64,000 nt of DNA. Origin: a virus. The translations under genes and the position numbers were made by a program. Shown here piece after piece: positions 6,386-11,610 of this stretch. The stretch covers positions 31,626-95,625 of IMG/VR virus record IMGVR_UViG_3300010388_000214. The stretch is one strand, 5' to 3'. The notes beneath the pieces are model-generated. The model ran no database searches, was not told the origin of the DNA, and saw only the letters and a program-made list of their open reading frames with translations. Numbering within the stretch: position 1 is the first letter of the stretch; each line of letters opens with the position of its first letter.

Positions 6386-6541
6386 TTAGTTAGCGAATGT
6401 GTCGAGAATGTTTTTGTAGGCGTCACGCTTACCGATAAAGTAAGACTTAGAGAGTTCCGAGGCGTAAGGGTCTGCGATGAAGTCATCAGCAATTTTGATT
6501 AGTTCGTTCAGAACCTTTACGGAGAGTGTTACAGTTGTCAT
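6386..6541 (-). CDS. Small protein, unknown (51 aa)
   Basis: The frame MTTVTLSVKVLNELIKIADD ends GKRDAYKNILDTFAN. The pattern (a short strand then two helices) resembles small phage host-takeover proteins, but no family is recognised. An SD-like GAAAGGA lies before ATG 6541. First gene after promoter site 5. Confidence 0.65.
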   Translation of the reverse strand: MTTVTLSVKVLNELIKIADDFIADPYASELSKSYFIGKRDAYKNILDTFAN

Positions 6542-6565
6542 TAGTTTTCCTTTCGTTATGTCTAA

Positions 6566-6594
6566 AGTCTATACCCACCCACTGACATTCTCAA
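6566..6594 (-). promoter_or_regulatory. Promoter, class II, site 5
   Basis: Minus strand: TTGAGA (6589-6594), motif ATGTCAGTGGGT (6577-6588), 5 nt, TAGACT (6566-6571). A GACACGCCGT element lies at 6599-6608 and a GGGGGCCGC block at 6644-6652. Confidence 0.75.
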
Positions 6595-6655
6595 CCCCGA
6601 CACGCCGTGTTTCTTAAACTTTCTTAAAACTTTTTTGGCGATCGGGGGCCGCTTC

Positions 6656-6904
6656 CTAGTAGTCGTCTCCATAGAAGCCACCATCGTTTGCTCCACCGTA
6701 GTCCTCGTCGTCACCCCAGCCAGCAGAGGCAAGAGCATCGGCATCCATCCAGGACTCGTCAGACCAGTCGTCTGCGGAGTCAGCGAAGAGGTCTTCCTCA
6801 CGCTGGTCCTCGTCGGTCAGGAAGATAAGTTCGTTGTCCTCCCCGAGGATTGCGTCTGCCAAGACAGAGGTGTCGAACTCTTCGATTGCGAGAATGTTGG
6901 TCAT
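6656..6904 (-). CDS. Very acidic protein, unknown (82 aa)
   Basis: The protein (MTNILAIEEFDTSVLADAIL...) turns into a highly acidic, Gly/Tyr-rich low-complexity C-terminus (DDEDYGGANDGGFYGDDY). It has a net charge far below zero and probably an unstructured tail. Acidic, disordered phage proteins can act as DNA mimics (inference only). It is monocistronic from promoter site 6, with an SD of AAAGGA. Confidence 0.75.
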   Translation of the reverse strand: MTNILAIEEFDTSVLADAILGEDNELIFLTDEDQREEDLFADSADDWSDESWMDADALASAGWGDDEDYGGANDGGFYGDDY

Positions 6905-6928
6905 GAGTTTTCCTTTCGTTGTAAAACA

Positions 6929-6957
6929 AATCTAACACAAACCACAGACATTTTCAA
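6929..6957 (-). promoter_or_regulatory. Promoter, class II, site 6
   Basis: Minus strand: TTGAAA (6952-6957), motif ATGTCTGTGGTT (6940-6951), 5 nt, TAGATT (6929-6934). TAAC half-sites at 6982, 6990 and 7001 and a GGGGGGCCGC block at 7008-7017 lie upstream. Confidence 0.75.
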
Positions 6958-7018
6958 GCGGTTTGCAGCGTTTATCTTAATTAACTTAATAACTTTTTGG
7001 TAACGACGGGGGGCCGCC

Positions 7019-7037
7019 TGTGTATAACTTATCCACA
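7019..7037. promoter_or_regulatory. Inverted DnaA-box-like pair
   Basis: TTATACACA on the minus strand (7019-7027) faces TTATCCACA on the plus strand (7029-7037). Together they form a near-perfect palindrome bounded by CCTG/CAGG, just past the stop of the gene ending at 7040. It could also act as a transcript-ending hairpin. Confidence 0.55.
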
Positions 7038-7039
7038 GG

Positions 7040-7207
7040 TTAACATTCGGGGTACATTCCATAAATTACCTGTGGGAATACCCCAGGAATATCCCTAGAG
7101 TTGTCGATAATTATCTGAGCTTCCTCACGGGTAAAGACAATCTGTGACATTATGTCTTGGAATGTCTTTTCATCTCTTAGAGTTATTTCATAGCCTAGCT
7201 TTTCCAT
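7040..7207 (-). CDS. Small protein, unknown (55 aa)
   Basis: The frame MEKLGYEITLRDEKTFQDIM ends GVFPQVIYGMYPEC. It has a beta strand and a helix of the type seen in several left-arm proteins. It starts on the TAATG of the zinc-ribbon gene and ends next to the DnaA-box-like palindrome. Function unknown. Confidence 0.6.
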   Translation of the reverse strand: MEKLGYEITLRDEKTFQDIMSQIVFTREEAQIIIDNSRDIPGVFPQVIYGMYPEC

Positions 7208-7344
7208 TACTTGAGACCCTTTCCTGCTGGGTGGAGAGCAATAGCACGCTCTAACTCACGGTGCTTTCGCAACTCAGCAAGTGAGGTGTTGTAGTGAGCA
7301 AATTTAGTCTTGAAGCCACATTCTGGGCAAGTGTACTGAGTCAT
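7207..7344 (-). CDS. Small zinc-finger-like protein (45 aa)
   Basis: A CPECGF knuckle at residues 6-11 is followed by a His-containing helix (AHYNTSLAELRKHRELERA), as in half zinc-ribbons or C2H2-like fingers. A DNA- or protein-binding role is likely but unproven. The SD AAAGGAA precedes ATG 7344. First gene after promoter site 7. Confidence 0.65.
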   Translation of the reverse strand: MTQYTCPECGFKTKFAHYNTSLAELRKHRELERAIALHPAGKGLK

Positions 7345-7371
7345 TTCAATTTCCTTTTCTTTGTTATCTAA

Positions 7372-7400
7372 AGTCTAGCGGTACCCACGGACATTATGCC
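7372..7400 (-). promoter_or_regulatory. Promoter, class II, site 7
   Basis: Minus strand: motif ATGTCCGTGGGT (7383-7394), 5 nt, TAGACT (7372-7377). The -35 position reads GGCATA, a poor match, and overlaps the end of the 48-aa gene. Confidence 0.65.
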
Positions 7401-7540
7401 TTGAAGGCAGACATTGCCACAATTTTAGTTGTGTACATTTTCTTGGCAATTGCCTGAGCGTGCCAAGTGTTGGAAGCCATAGCGAATACGGTGAAACGCT
7501 CACCTGTTGCTAACTTACCTGAGACTTTGTATTCAATCAT
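7394..7540 (-). CDS. Small basic protein, unknown (48 aa)
   Basis: The frame MIEYKVSGKLATGERFTVFA continues into AIAKKMYTTKIVAMSAF, a beta-beta-alpha-beta pattern seen in several tiny genes here. ATG 7540 is the only gene behind promoter site 8. Its stop codon is overlapped by promoter site 7. Confidence 0.6.
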   Translation of the reverse strand: MIEYKVSGKLATGERFTVFAMASNTWHAQAIAKKMYTTKIVAMSAFKA

Positions 7541-7575
7541 TTTTATTTCCTAACTCTTAGTTTCTTTATATCTAA

Positions 7576-7604
7576 ACTCTACACCCACCCACGGACATTC
7601 TAAC
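7576..7604 (-). promoter_or_regulatory. Promoter, class II, site 8
   Basis: Minus strand: motif ATGTCCGTGGGT (7587-7598), 5 nt, TAGAGT (7576-7581). The -35 position reads GTTAGA. The element overlaps the end of the gene at 7600. Confidence 0.65.
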
Positions 7605-7746
7605 TGTTGTAGTCGAAACATACATTCTGGTTAGGATATTCCAATTCGAATTCTTTACGCTTAGCGTCTACGGTATCGCGATCGCGACCCCAGAATTCGT
7701 TTAGCAACTTTCCAGTTCCTCTTTCAATTACTTGTACAATCCACAT
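7600..7746 (-). CDS. Small protein, unknown (48 aa)
   Basis: The frame opens at 7809, but the promoter at 7797-7825 lies there. The ATG at 7746, with SD AAAGGAA, is preferred and gives MWIVQVIERGTGKLLNEFW. A strand-strand-helix pattern follows (DTVDAKRKEFELEYP). No family recognised. Confidence 0.65.
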   Translation of the reverse strand: MWIVQVIERGTGKLLNEFWGRDRDTVDAKRKEFELEYPNQNVCFDYNS

Positions 7747-7796
7747 ATTTGGATTCCTTTCTCTTAGATTCTTTTTCTTACTTTCTTTATATCTAA

Positions 7797-7825
7797 AGTC
7801 TATACCCACCCACTGACATTTTGGG
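7797..7825 (-). promoter_or_regulatory. Promoter, class II, site 9
   Basis: Minus strand: motif ATGTCAGTGGGT (7808-7819), 5 nt, TAGACT (7797-7802). The -35 position reads CCCAAA, so recognition probably depends on the motif. GACACGCCGT (7830-7839) follows upstream. Confidence 0.65.
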
Positions 7826-7854
7826 GTGCGACACGCCGTAACGTAAGAAAAAAC

Positions 7855-7884
7855 TTATCCACAAAGTTATCCACAGGGGGCCGC
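7855..7884 (+). promoter_or_regulatory. Tandem DnaA-box-like pair and GGGGGCCGC block
   Basis: TTATCCACA at 7855-7863 and 7867-7875 are exact copies of the classical DnaA box with starts 12 bp apart, directly followed by GGGGGCCGC at 7876-7884. The same arrangement recurs at 8390-8419 and, with a reversed GC block, at 8963-8992. Confidence 0.6.
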
Positions 7885-7914
7885 CAAATCGGCGGTATGT
7901 CAAGTGACACGCCG

Positions 7915-8094
7915 TTAGTCACCAATCATTTTACGATAGGCGTTGAAGACATCCTTGTCAGTGTACTGACTCTGTGCCGATAGCAATTCGTCATACTTAG
8001 CCTGACTTGCTTTCCAGATACGACCGTCATCTGACATAGCATCTTCAAAAGCACGCATCTTTGCCGATAGTAGGCTTTTCATTAGTTCATCCAT
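7915..8094 (-). CDS. Small helical protein, unknown (59 aa)
   Basis: The ATG at 8094, with SD AAAGGATT, is chosen over upstream in-frame codons that run through the neighbouring gene. The product (MDELMKSLLSAKMRAFEDAM...) is all-helical by appearance. Its stop lies in a GACACGCCGT element. Function unknown. Confidence 0.65.
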   Translation of the reverse strand: MDELMKSLLSAKMRAFEDAMSDDGRIWKASQAKYDELLSAQSQYTDKDVFNAYRKMIGD

Positions 8095-8110
8095 TTTGGA
8101 ATCCTTTCTT

Positions 8111-8254
8111 TTAGTTACGAACACGGCTAATTGAAACCGAGTAAAAGTCATCACGAGCATAAGCCCGTTCGATGGCTTCGGCTTCATTGAAACCTACGAA
8201 CATAGTTTCGTGAACGAAACCACCATCTTTTTCTTTGATAATTACTTTGAACAT
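8111..8254 (-). CDS. Small protein, N-x-A-E-A-I type (47 aa)
   Basis: The ATG at 8254 has a strong SD (AAAGGAGA). Upstream in-frame codons lie at or before the promoter's -10 box. MFKVIIKEKDGGFVHETMFV is followed by FNEAEAIERAYARDD, a beta-hairpin/helix layout also seen at 289-468 and 2183-2380. Function unknown. Confidence 0.7.
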   Translation of the reverse strand: MFKVIIKEKDGGFVHETMFVGFNEAEAIERAYARDDFYSVSISRVRN

Positions 8255-8320
8255 TTTAGTTCTCCTTTCTAAGAGACTTTCTTTTTTATTTCCATATTTA
8301 GTTTTTCTTTCTATATTTAC

Positions 8321-8349
8321 ATAGTAACAGTACCCACTGACATTTTGGG
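8321..8349 (-). promoter_or_regulatory. Promoter, class II, site 10
   Basis: Minus strand: motif ATGTCAGTGGGT (8332-8343), 5 nt, TACTAT (8321-8326). The -35 position reads CCCAAA. TAAC half-sites lie at 8371 and 8382 (11 bp apart). Confidence 0.65.
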
Positions 8350-8389
8350 GCATTTTCGGGGGGTTTTTGGTAACGGAATTATAACGAAG

Positions 8390-8419
8390 TTATACACAGA
8401 GTTATCCACAGGGGGCCGC
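8390..8419 (+). promoter_or_regulatory. Tandem DnaA-box-like pair and GGGGGCCGC block
   Basis: TTATACACA (8390-8398) and TTATCCACA (8402-8410) have starts 12 bp apart and abut GGGGGCCGC (8411-8419). Next comes a GGCGGTATGTCAAG...GACACGCC segment (to 8452) that can fold into a hairpin. Confidence 0.6.
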
Positions 8420-8451
8420 CAATTTTGGCGGTATGTCAAGTCGACACGCCG

Positions 8452-8553
8452 TTAGTCCCAATAACTACTATTGGATCGACCATATGAGTTAGTCCACCAG
8501 GTAGGCACACTGTATTCGTTATCGATTGATTCTGTAGTTGTTTCATTATCCAT
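8452..8553 (-). CDS. Tiny Ser/Trp-rich protein (33 aa)
   Basis: The frame MDNETTTESIDNEYSVPTWW ends SYGRSNSSYWD. It is short and looks disordered. It is kept because it sits tightly between the 35-aa gene and the inter-unit element. Function unknown, existence uncertain. Confidence 0.4.
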   Translation of the reverse strand: MDNETTTESIDNEYSVPTWWTNSYGRSNSSYWD

Positions 8554-8554
8554 A

Positions 8555-8662
8555 TTAGTTATCTTCTTTCATTAGTTCTACTTGTACGCCTAGCAGTTCT
8601 TCTGCTGACATATCCTCTATATCGATTACACCTTCTGGTGTGAGTATCTTGAAGAATCCCAT
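8555..8662 (-). CDS. Tiny acidic protein (35 aa)
   Basis: The frame MGFFKILTPEGVIDIEDMSA continues AEELLGVQVELMKEDN. It starts on the TAATG of the upstream Cys-rich gene, which supports its reality. No family recognised. Confidence 0.5.
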   Translation of the reverse strand: MGFFKILTPEGVIDIEDMSAEELLGVQVELMKEDN

Positions 8663-8793
8663 TAGAATTCGCAACCATATGCGTCTAGGCATATCTTGCA
8701 GGATTCTTCCTGACATTCATTACAGAATACTGATTCTGTATAGTTATCACAGATATCGCAAAACGCTAATCCAATTTCATTTAGTAAGTTCAT
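8662..8793 (-). CDS. Cys-rich zinc-binding-like microprotein (43 aa)
   Basis: Four cysteine pairs or singles (CDIC, CNEC, CKIC and a final C) suggest one or two bound zinc ions, as in RING- or B-box-like micro-domains. ATG 8793 has a strong SD (AAAGGAG). It heads the unit 8793-8452. No recognisable -35/-10 pair was found directly upstream, and the AT-rich stretch 8800-8900 probably holds its promoter. Confidence 0.6.
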   Translation of the reverse strand: MNLLNEIGLAFCDICDNYTESVFCNECQEESCKICLDAYGCEF

Positions 8794-8962
8794 TATGAAC
8801 TCCTTTCTTTAGTGAGAATCTTATTTGCTTATTTCTAAGGCTCATATTCTCTATTTATTTTTTCTTTCTTTCTTTATATTATCAGTCTATACCCTATCCC
8901 AGAAAAAGCAAGCCCAAAAGCCACAAAATTTCAGCCTATTTTTTGTAGGCTACTTACAAGAG

Positions 8963-8992
8963 TTATCCACATAGTTATCCACAGGCGGCCCC
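8963..8992 (+). promoter_or_regulatory. Tandem DnaA-box-like pair and GC block
   Basis: TTATCCACA at 8963-8971 and 8975-8983 (starts 12 bp apart) are followed by GCGGCCCC at 8985-8992. This is the third such tandem pair of the arm. Confidence 0.6.
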
Positions 8993-9009
8993 TCATTTGC
9001 CAGGGTATG

Positions 9010-9126
9010 TCAAGGCAACACGCCGATGATGATAAGAATAGTATTGATCAGTAGCAAGGCTATACATACCCACCCTGCTACCCCACCTACCCTATCCAAG
9101 AGACCACACACCCAAGATGAATGCAT
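9010..9126 (-). CDS. Overlapping membrane microprotein (38 aa)
   Basis: The frame from ATG 9126 reads MHSSWVCGLLDRVGGVAGWV, then a strongly hydrophobic stretch (CIALLLINTILIIIGVLP), a clear single membrane segment. It overlaps the end of the 41-aa membrane protein by 35 bp in another frame. The start context is weak, so the evidence is mainly the hydrophobic pattern and tight packing. Confidence 0.4.
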   Translation of the reverse strand: MHSSWVCGLLDRVGGVAGWVCIALLLINTILIIIGVLP

Positions 9127-9217
9127 AGAAGCCTAGCATTATCAAGAACATCATTCCTGTATAGACAATGCCACGAACAAATCCACGTACGAGATAGTAT
9201 AGCTTAGAGTGTTCCAT
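9092..9217 (-). CDS. Single-pass membrane microprotein (41 aa)
   Basis: The product (MEHSKLYYLVRGFVRGIVYT...) contains one membrane helix (GMMFLIMLGFYAFILGVWSL). It starts on the TAATG of the 70-aa membrane protein, so two or three small membrane proteins are co-expressed. Roles such as superinfection exclusion are possible but unproven. Confidence 0.6.
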   Translation of the reverse strand: MEHSKLYYLVRGFVRGIVYTGMMFLIMLGFYAFILGVWSLG

Positions 9218-9429
9218 TAGAACTCCTTCGATTCAATGTGTTCCCATACTGCACCAACAAGACCACCAAGGCAAGAGACAGCAACTACACCAAGCATCCA
9301 AGTGATAGCAATCGGTGCCATACTCTGAGTGATAGGAGTGTAGTCAATGCTTGATGCCCAATCGAATGAGAAGGCAAAGCTTGTGATGAAGAGTGATGCT
9401 AGTACAATCATTAGTGCTACGAGTTTCAT
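9217..9429 (-). CDS. Two-helix membrane protein with signal-like start (70 aa)
   Basis: Residues 1-20 (MKLVALMIVLASLFITSFAF) look like a signal peptide or first membrane helix. A second helix spans about 38-62 (PIAITWMLGVVAVSCLGGLV). It could be a holin-like or exclusion protein, but it lies far from the lysis genes. The SD AAAGGA precedes ATG 9429, which follows promoter site 11. Confidence 0.7.
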   Translation of the reverse strand: MKLVALMIVLASLFITSFAFSFDWASSIDYTPITQSMAPIAITWMLGVVAVSCLGGLVGAVWEHIESKEF

Positions 9430-9460
9430 TTTCTGTCCTTTGTTATTTCCTGATATATAT

Positions 9461-9489
9461 ATTCAATCACGACCCACGGACAATGTCAA
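9461..9489 (-). promoter_or_regulatory. Promoter, class II, site 11
   Basis: Minus strand: TTGACA (9484-9489), motif TTGTCCGTGGGT (9472-9483), 5 nt, TTGAAT (9461-9466). A GACACGCCGT element (9492-9501) adjoins upstream. Confidence 0.7.
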
Positions 9490-9608
9490 GCGACACGCCG
9501 TGTGCTCACTAAAAAGTACCCCCCACCCAGTACTCAAATCATGTATCGTACATCTTTAAAAATTATTCAGATTTTCTGTAATTCTGATTTTCAAAATTTT
9601 TCAGATTT

Positions 9609-10352
9609 TTACTCAACAACGTTTTTACGGATCTCAGACAGAACCATCTCTGGCATCATAGACTGCTCTGAGTGCTGGTAGCGATAATCCAAAGTCTTGT
9701 TGCGGCCATAGATGTTTGGTGAGTTACTAGTCTCCTTAGTCAGAGCAAGTAGATTCTCGTTAAACATGTAACGCTTAAACACAACCTTCTTGTCAGTCAT
9801 GATCTCAAGGAAGAACAGTGGGTCATCCTCTTTGACTGAAAACTTTCGGGTAGTCTTAGGAATGTGGTAATCCAAGTTCCAAGAGCGATACCACTTACCA
9901 ATATTAAACTCTCCTGGTGACATACGTGCACCTTCCATTGGTGATACAGCAGGAAAGTATGGAGCTGTAAATCTAGCTACGACTGGTTCTGATGAAAAGA
10001 ACAACCATGATAGATTATAGATAACATCAATTTGGTCGGGGAAGCTAGAAGGTCTCTCATGATACATTCCTGCAATAGACTTTACATTCATACGAGGACT
10101 CTTTGCTGGGTCTGGTTCGTTCTCAAAGTAATAGTCTGGAATTTCAAATTCGTCATCGATAGCTGATCTAAATACAAACACATTGTCTAATGTATTTCGT
10201 GCAGCAGGACATTGCGACATAAGAGATCCAGGAATCTTCTCACGATGAAGGTTTGTATAAACATTCTCTGGTTTGCGATACAGCATAGCCATAGACTCTG
10301 TGCTTGGCATGTAGTTTGCTGGTGCCCAGTAGATCGTAATTTCTTCTGACAT
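9609..10352 (-). CDS. Conserved-looking phage protein, unknown (247 aa)
   Basis: The protein (MSEEITIYWAPANYMPSTES...) has no recognisable domain. It is rich in aromatic residues and prolines, with a central WLFFSSEPVVARFTAPYFPA segment and a Lys/Glu-rich C-terminus. Its start directly abuts the stop of the HTH gene, so the two are probably co-translated. An AT-rich 3' flank (9540-9608) contains three CAGATTTT-like repeats and no gene. Confidence 0.75.
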   Translation of the reverse strand: MSEEITIYWAPANYMPSTESMAMLYRKPENVYTNLHREKIPGSLMSQCPAARNTLDNVFVFRSAIDDEFEIPDYYFENEPDPAKSPRMNVKSIAGMYHERPSSFPDQIDVIYNLSWLFFSSEPVVARFTAPYFPAVSPMEGARMSPGEFNIGKWYRSWNLDYHIPKTTRKFSVKEDDPLFFLEIMTDKKVVFKRYMFNENLLALTKETSNSPNIYGRNKTLDYRYQHSEQSMMPEMVLSEIRKNVVE

Positions 10353-10535
10353 TTATGGTAGCTTCAACTCGGGGGTAGACTTAATCAAGTTATAAGTCAA
10401 AGCCCATTTATTTATAAGCTTATAAGACACATGTAGATCCTTAGCGATCTGTCGAACTGTCTTGGTTTGTAGCTGTTCAGCTAGCCAGGTCTTATCCTGA
10501 TAGTATTTGACGTATCCGTCTTTCATTGTTTCCAT
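10353..10535 (-). CDS. Small helix-turn-helix DNA-binding protein (60 aa)
   Basis: Residues about 27-48 (KTVRQIAKDLHVSYKLINKW) fit a helix-turn-helix with a turn at H-V-S. Such minimal HTH proteins are frequent in phages. ATG 10535 is 5 nt after the SD AAGGAG and follows a consensus promoter. It may regulate the left arm, whose promoters share repeated sites (inference). Confidence 0.7.
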   Translation of the reverse strand: METMKDGYVKYYQDKTWLAEQLQTKTVRQIAKDLHVSYKLINKWALTYNLIKSTPELKLP

Positions 10536-10563
10536 ATTCTCTCCTTTATGGTTTGGTATCTAA

Positions 10564-10592
10564 ATTTTATCAGACACTATTTCTTTTTGCAA
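10564..10592 (-). promoter_or_regulatory. Promoter TTGCAA-17-TAAAAT
   Basis: Minus strand: TTGCAA (10587-10592) and TAAAAT (10564-10569) are separated by 17 bp. It lacks the class II spacer motif. It drives the HTH gene and the 247-aa gene. Confidence 0.75.
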
Positions 10593-10617
10593 GTACAGGT
10601 ATCTCCACACATAAACG

Positions 10618-10818
10618 TCACCACTTCCCCATAGGGCATACGGCCTTCTCTAACGTTGTTTTGAGCTTCATGTAACATCCACACTTACGACATTTTGTTA
10701 GACGCTTATCTAGCCACTCACAGCCTTTACAAATTTCTAAACGCTGCTCAATGAGTTCTCTATCTGATCTCGGTTGTGATGGATCAAACAGATCTGTAAA
10801 CTTTACGTCTTTGGCCAT
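10618..10818 (-). CDS. Zinc-ribbon-type small protein (66 aa)
   Basis: The C-terminal half carries the pattern C-K-G-C, C-R-K-C-G-C and a final C-P (ICKGCEWLDK, TKCRKCGCYMK), typical of a phage zinc-ribbon family adjacent to structural or replication genes. A TAAAAT box ends 6 nt before ATG 10818, so the message is probably leaderless. The box lies within the last bases of the preceding gene. Confidence 0.7.
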   Translation of the reverse strand: MAKDVKFTDLFDPSQPRSDRELIEQRLEICKGCEWLDKRLTKCRKCGCYMKLKTTLEKAVCPMGKW

Positions 10819-10830
10819 ACATCTATTTTA

Positions 10831-10989
10831 TCACGTCTTAAGCATTGAGTTCAGATAATTCATTTCGTGCTCTGCACTAACAAAGCCAGTGCCTTCAGTG
10901 GTCTTACAGTCTACACAAAATTTAATAATCATGTATCCGCCATTGTGGCTATCGGTTTGACCTATTTTCCAATTATGTTTACAATCCAT
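10831..10989 (-). CDS. Small Cys/His protein, unknown (52 aa)
   Basis: MDCKHNWKIGQTDSHNGGYM continues with a CVDC pair, giving a C-x2-H and C-x2-C zinc-binding pattern. TATAGT ends 5 nt before ATG 10989, consistent with leaderless translation. The frame ends overlapping the next gene's -10 box. Confidence 0.6.
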   Translation of the reverse strand: MDCKHNWKIGQTDSHNGGYMIIKFCVDCKTTEGTGFVSAEHEMNYLNSMLKT

Positions 10990-11021
10990 AATCTACTATA
11001 TCAAATTTTCGACGGTATCAA

Positions 11022-11166
11022 TCAGCTTGTCTGATTCCGAAGGAGGCATTGTCCACAAAAGGATAACTCCCCATAATCGGTCATAGTATTAAACCAATAT
11101 ATATCTGATCTATGCCGTATGAGGAGCTATAGATATATTGTACACCCATTTGAAAAGGTTTGTCAA
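11022..11166 (-). promoter_or_regulatory. Promoter TTGACA-18-TACAAT with short downstream region
   Basis: Minus strand: TTGACA (11161-11166) and TACAAT (11137-11142) are spaced 18 bp. Downstream is a possible 20-aa frame (11022-11084, MTDYGELSFCGQCLLRNQTS) of doubtful reality. A TTGTCCACA sequence, the actinobacterial DnaA-box consensus, lies at 11049-11057 (plus strand). Confidence 0.6.
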
Positions 11167-11171
11167 GGTTT

Positions 11172-11222
11172 GAAAGAAAAACCCCTAGCCGTAAATTAGA
11201 ATGTGAGATCTACGGTTAGGGG
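11172..11222 (-). terminator. Rho-independent terminator, leftward
   Basis: A 12-bp stem (11211-11222 with 11182-11193, one G-U pair) is followed on the minus strand by TTTTTCTTTC. It ends the third transcript of the RNA array. Confidence 0.85.
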
Positions 11223-11243
11223 AGCTTGGTTTTCTTGACTGGG
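11173..11243 (-). ncRNA. Putative short RNA (~70 nt), third array unit
   Basis: A TATAAT box (11250-11255, minus) lies directly inside the U-tract of the preceding terminator and is followed about 70 nt later by the terminator at 11172-11222. The -35 match is poor (GCAGGT). There is no ORF of note. Function unknown. Confidence 0.45.
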
Positions 11244-11255
11244 ACTTCTATTATA

Positions 11256-11298
11256 TCAAAAGAAAATCCCCCACCTGCCGCAGCCTCCGATGGGGGAT
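11256..11298 (-). terminator. Rho-independent terminator, leftward
   Basis: An 8-bp stem ATCCCCCA/TGGGGGAT (11266-11273 with 11291-11298) is followed on the minus strand by TTTTCTTTT. It ends the second transcript and overlaps the next -10 box. Confidence 0.8.
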
Positions 11299-11412
11299 CC
11301 AATAGGTCGTCGGCTTTCGCAGAGGTCTCTATTGTTACTCTTTGTGGGAAGGACTTCCTTCACCATGATGTGGCCTAGTAAACTACGCCGAGAAGGACCT
11401 TGTCTTCTCATT
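11256..11412 (-). ncRNA. Putative structured small RNA (~155 nt), second array unit
   Basis: A consensus promoter (TTGCAA 11442-11447, 17 bp, TATAAT 11419-11424, minus) starts transcription near 11412, and the terminator at 11256-11298 ends it. Hairpins GAGAAG/CTTCTC (11390-11409) and GAAGG/CCTTC (11348-11361) lie between. A 51-aa frame (MRRQGPSRRSLLGHIMVKEV...) begins 7 nt past the -10 box and could be a leaderless gene, but it runs through the terminator stem, so an RNA is preferred. Confidence 0.55.
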
Positions 11413-11418
11413 AATACG

Positions 11419-11461
11419 ATTATAGCAAAGAAAATCTCCCCTTGCAAGCAGAGGGGGAGAT
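11419..11461 (-). terminator. Terminator after tRNA-Trp, overlapping the next promoter
   Basis: The stem ATCTCCCC/GGGGAGAT (11434-11441 with 11454-11461) is followed on the minus strand by TTTTCTTTG. The TTGCAA (11442-11447) of the next unit is in its loop and the TATAAT (11419-11424) just after its U-tract, so terminator and promoter are superimposed. Confidence 0.75.
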
Positions 11462-11480
11462 CGAGACAATTCTATTGTAG

Positions 11481-11551
11481 CACCCCACCGAGGAATTGAA
11501 CCCCGTCCAACAGGTTTGGAATCTGTCATGCTGCCGTAACACTTGTGAGAT
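11481..11551 (-). tRNA. tRNA-Trp (anticodon CCA)
   Basis: The minus strand folds as a 71-nt cloverleaf. The 7-bp acceptor stem is ATCTCAC/GTGGGGT, with two G-U pairs. The D-arm GTGT/GCAT has a TACGGCA loop. The anticodon arm ACAGA/CCTGT has loop TTCCAAA (CCA at 34-36) and one A-C mismatch at its base. The variable loop is 4 nt, and the T-arm CGGGG/CCTCG has loop TTCAATT. CCA is not encoded. It is transcribed from the consensus promoter at 11611-11639. Confidence 0.8.
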
Positions 11552-11610
11552 AGACAACCTAGCCACCGTAGATCCTAAGATTTCCTGCGTAGCTAGGTCT
11601 TAACATATTA

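Noticed and set aside
6562-6801. Minus-strand 79-aa frame overlapping the acidic 82-aa gene
   Set aside because: It extends through promoter site 5, and the acidic gene has the better SD, start and promoter.
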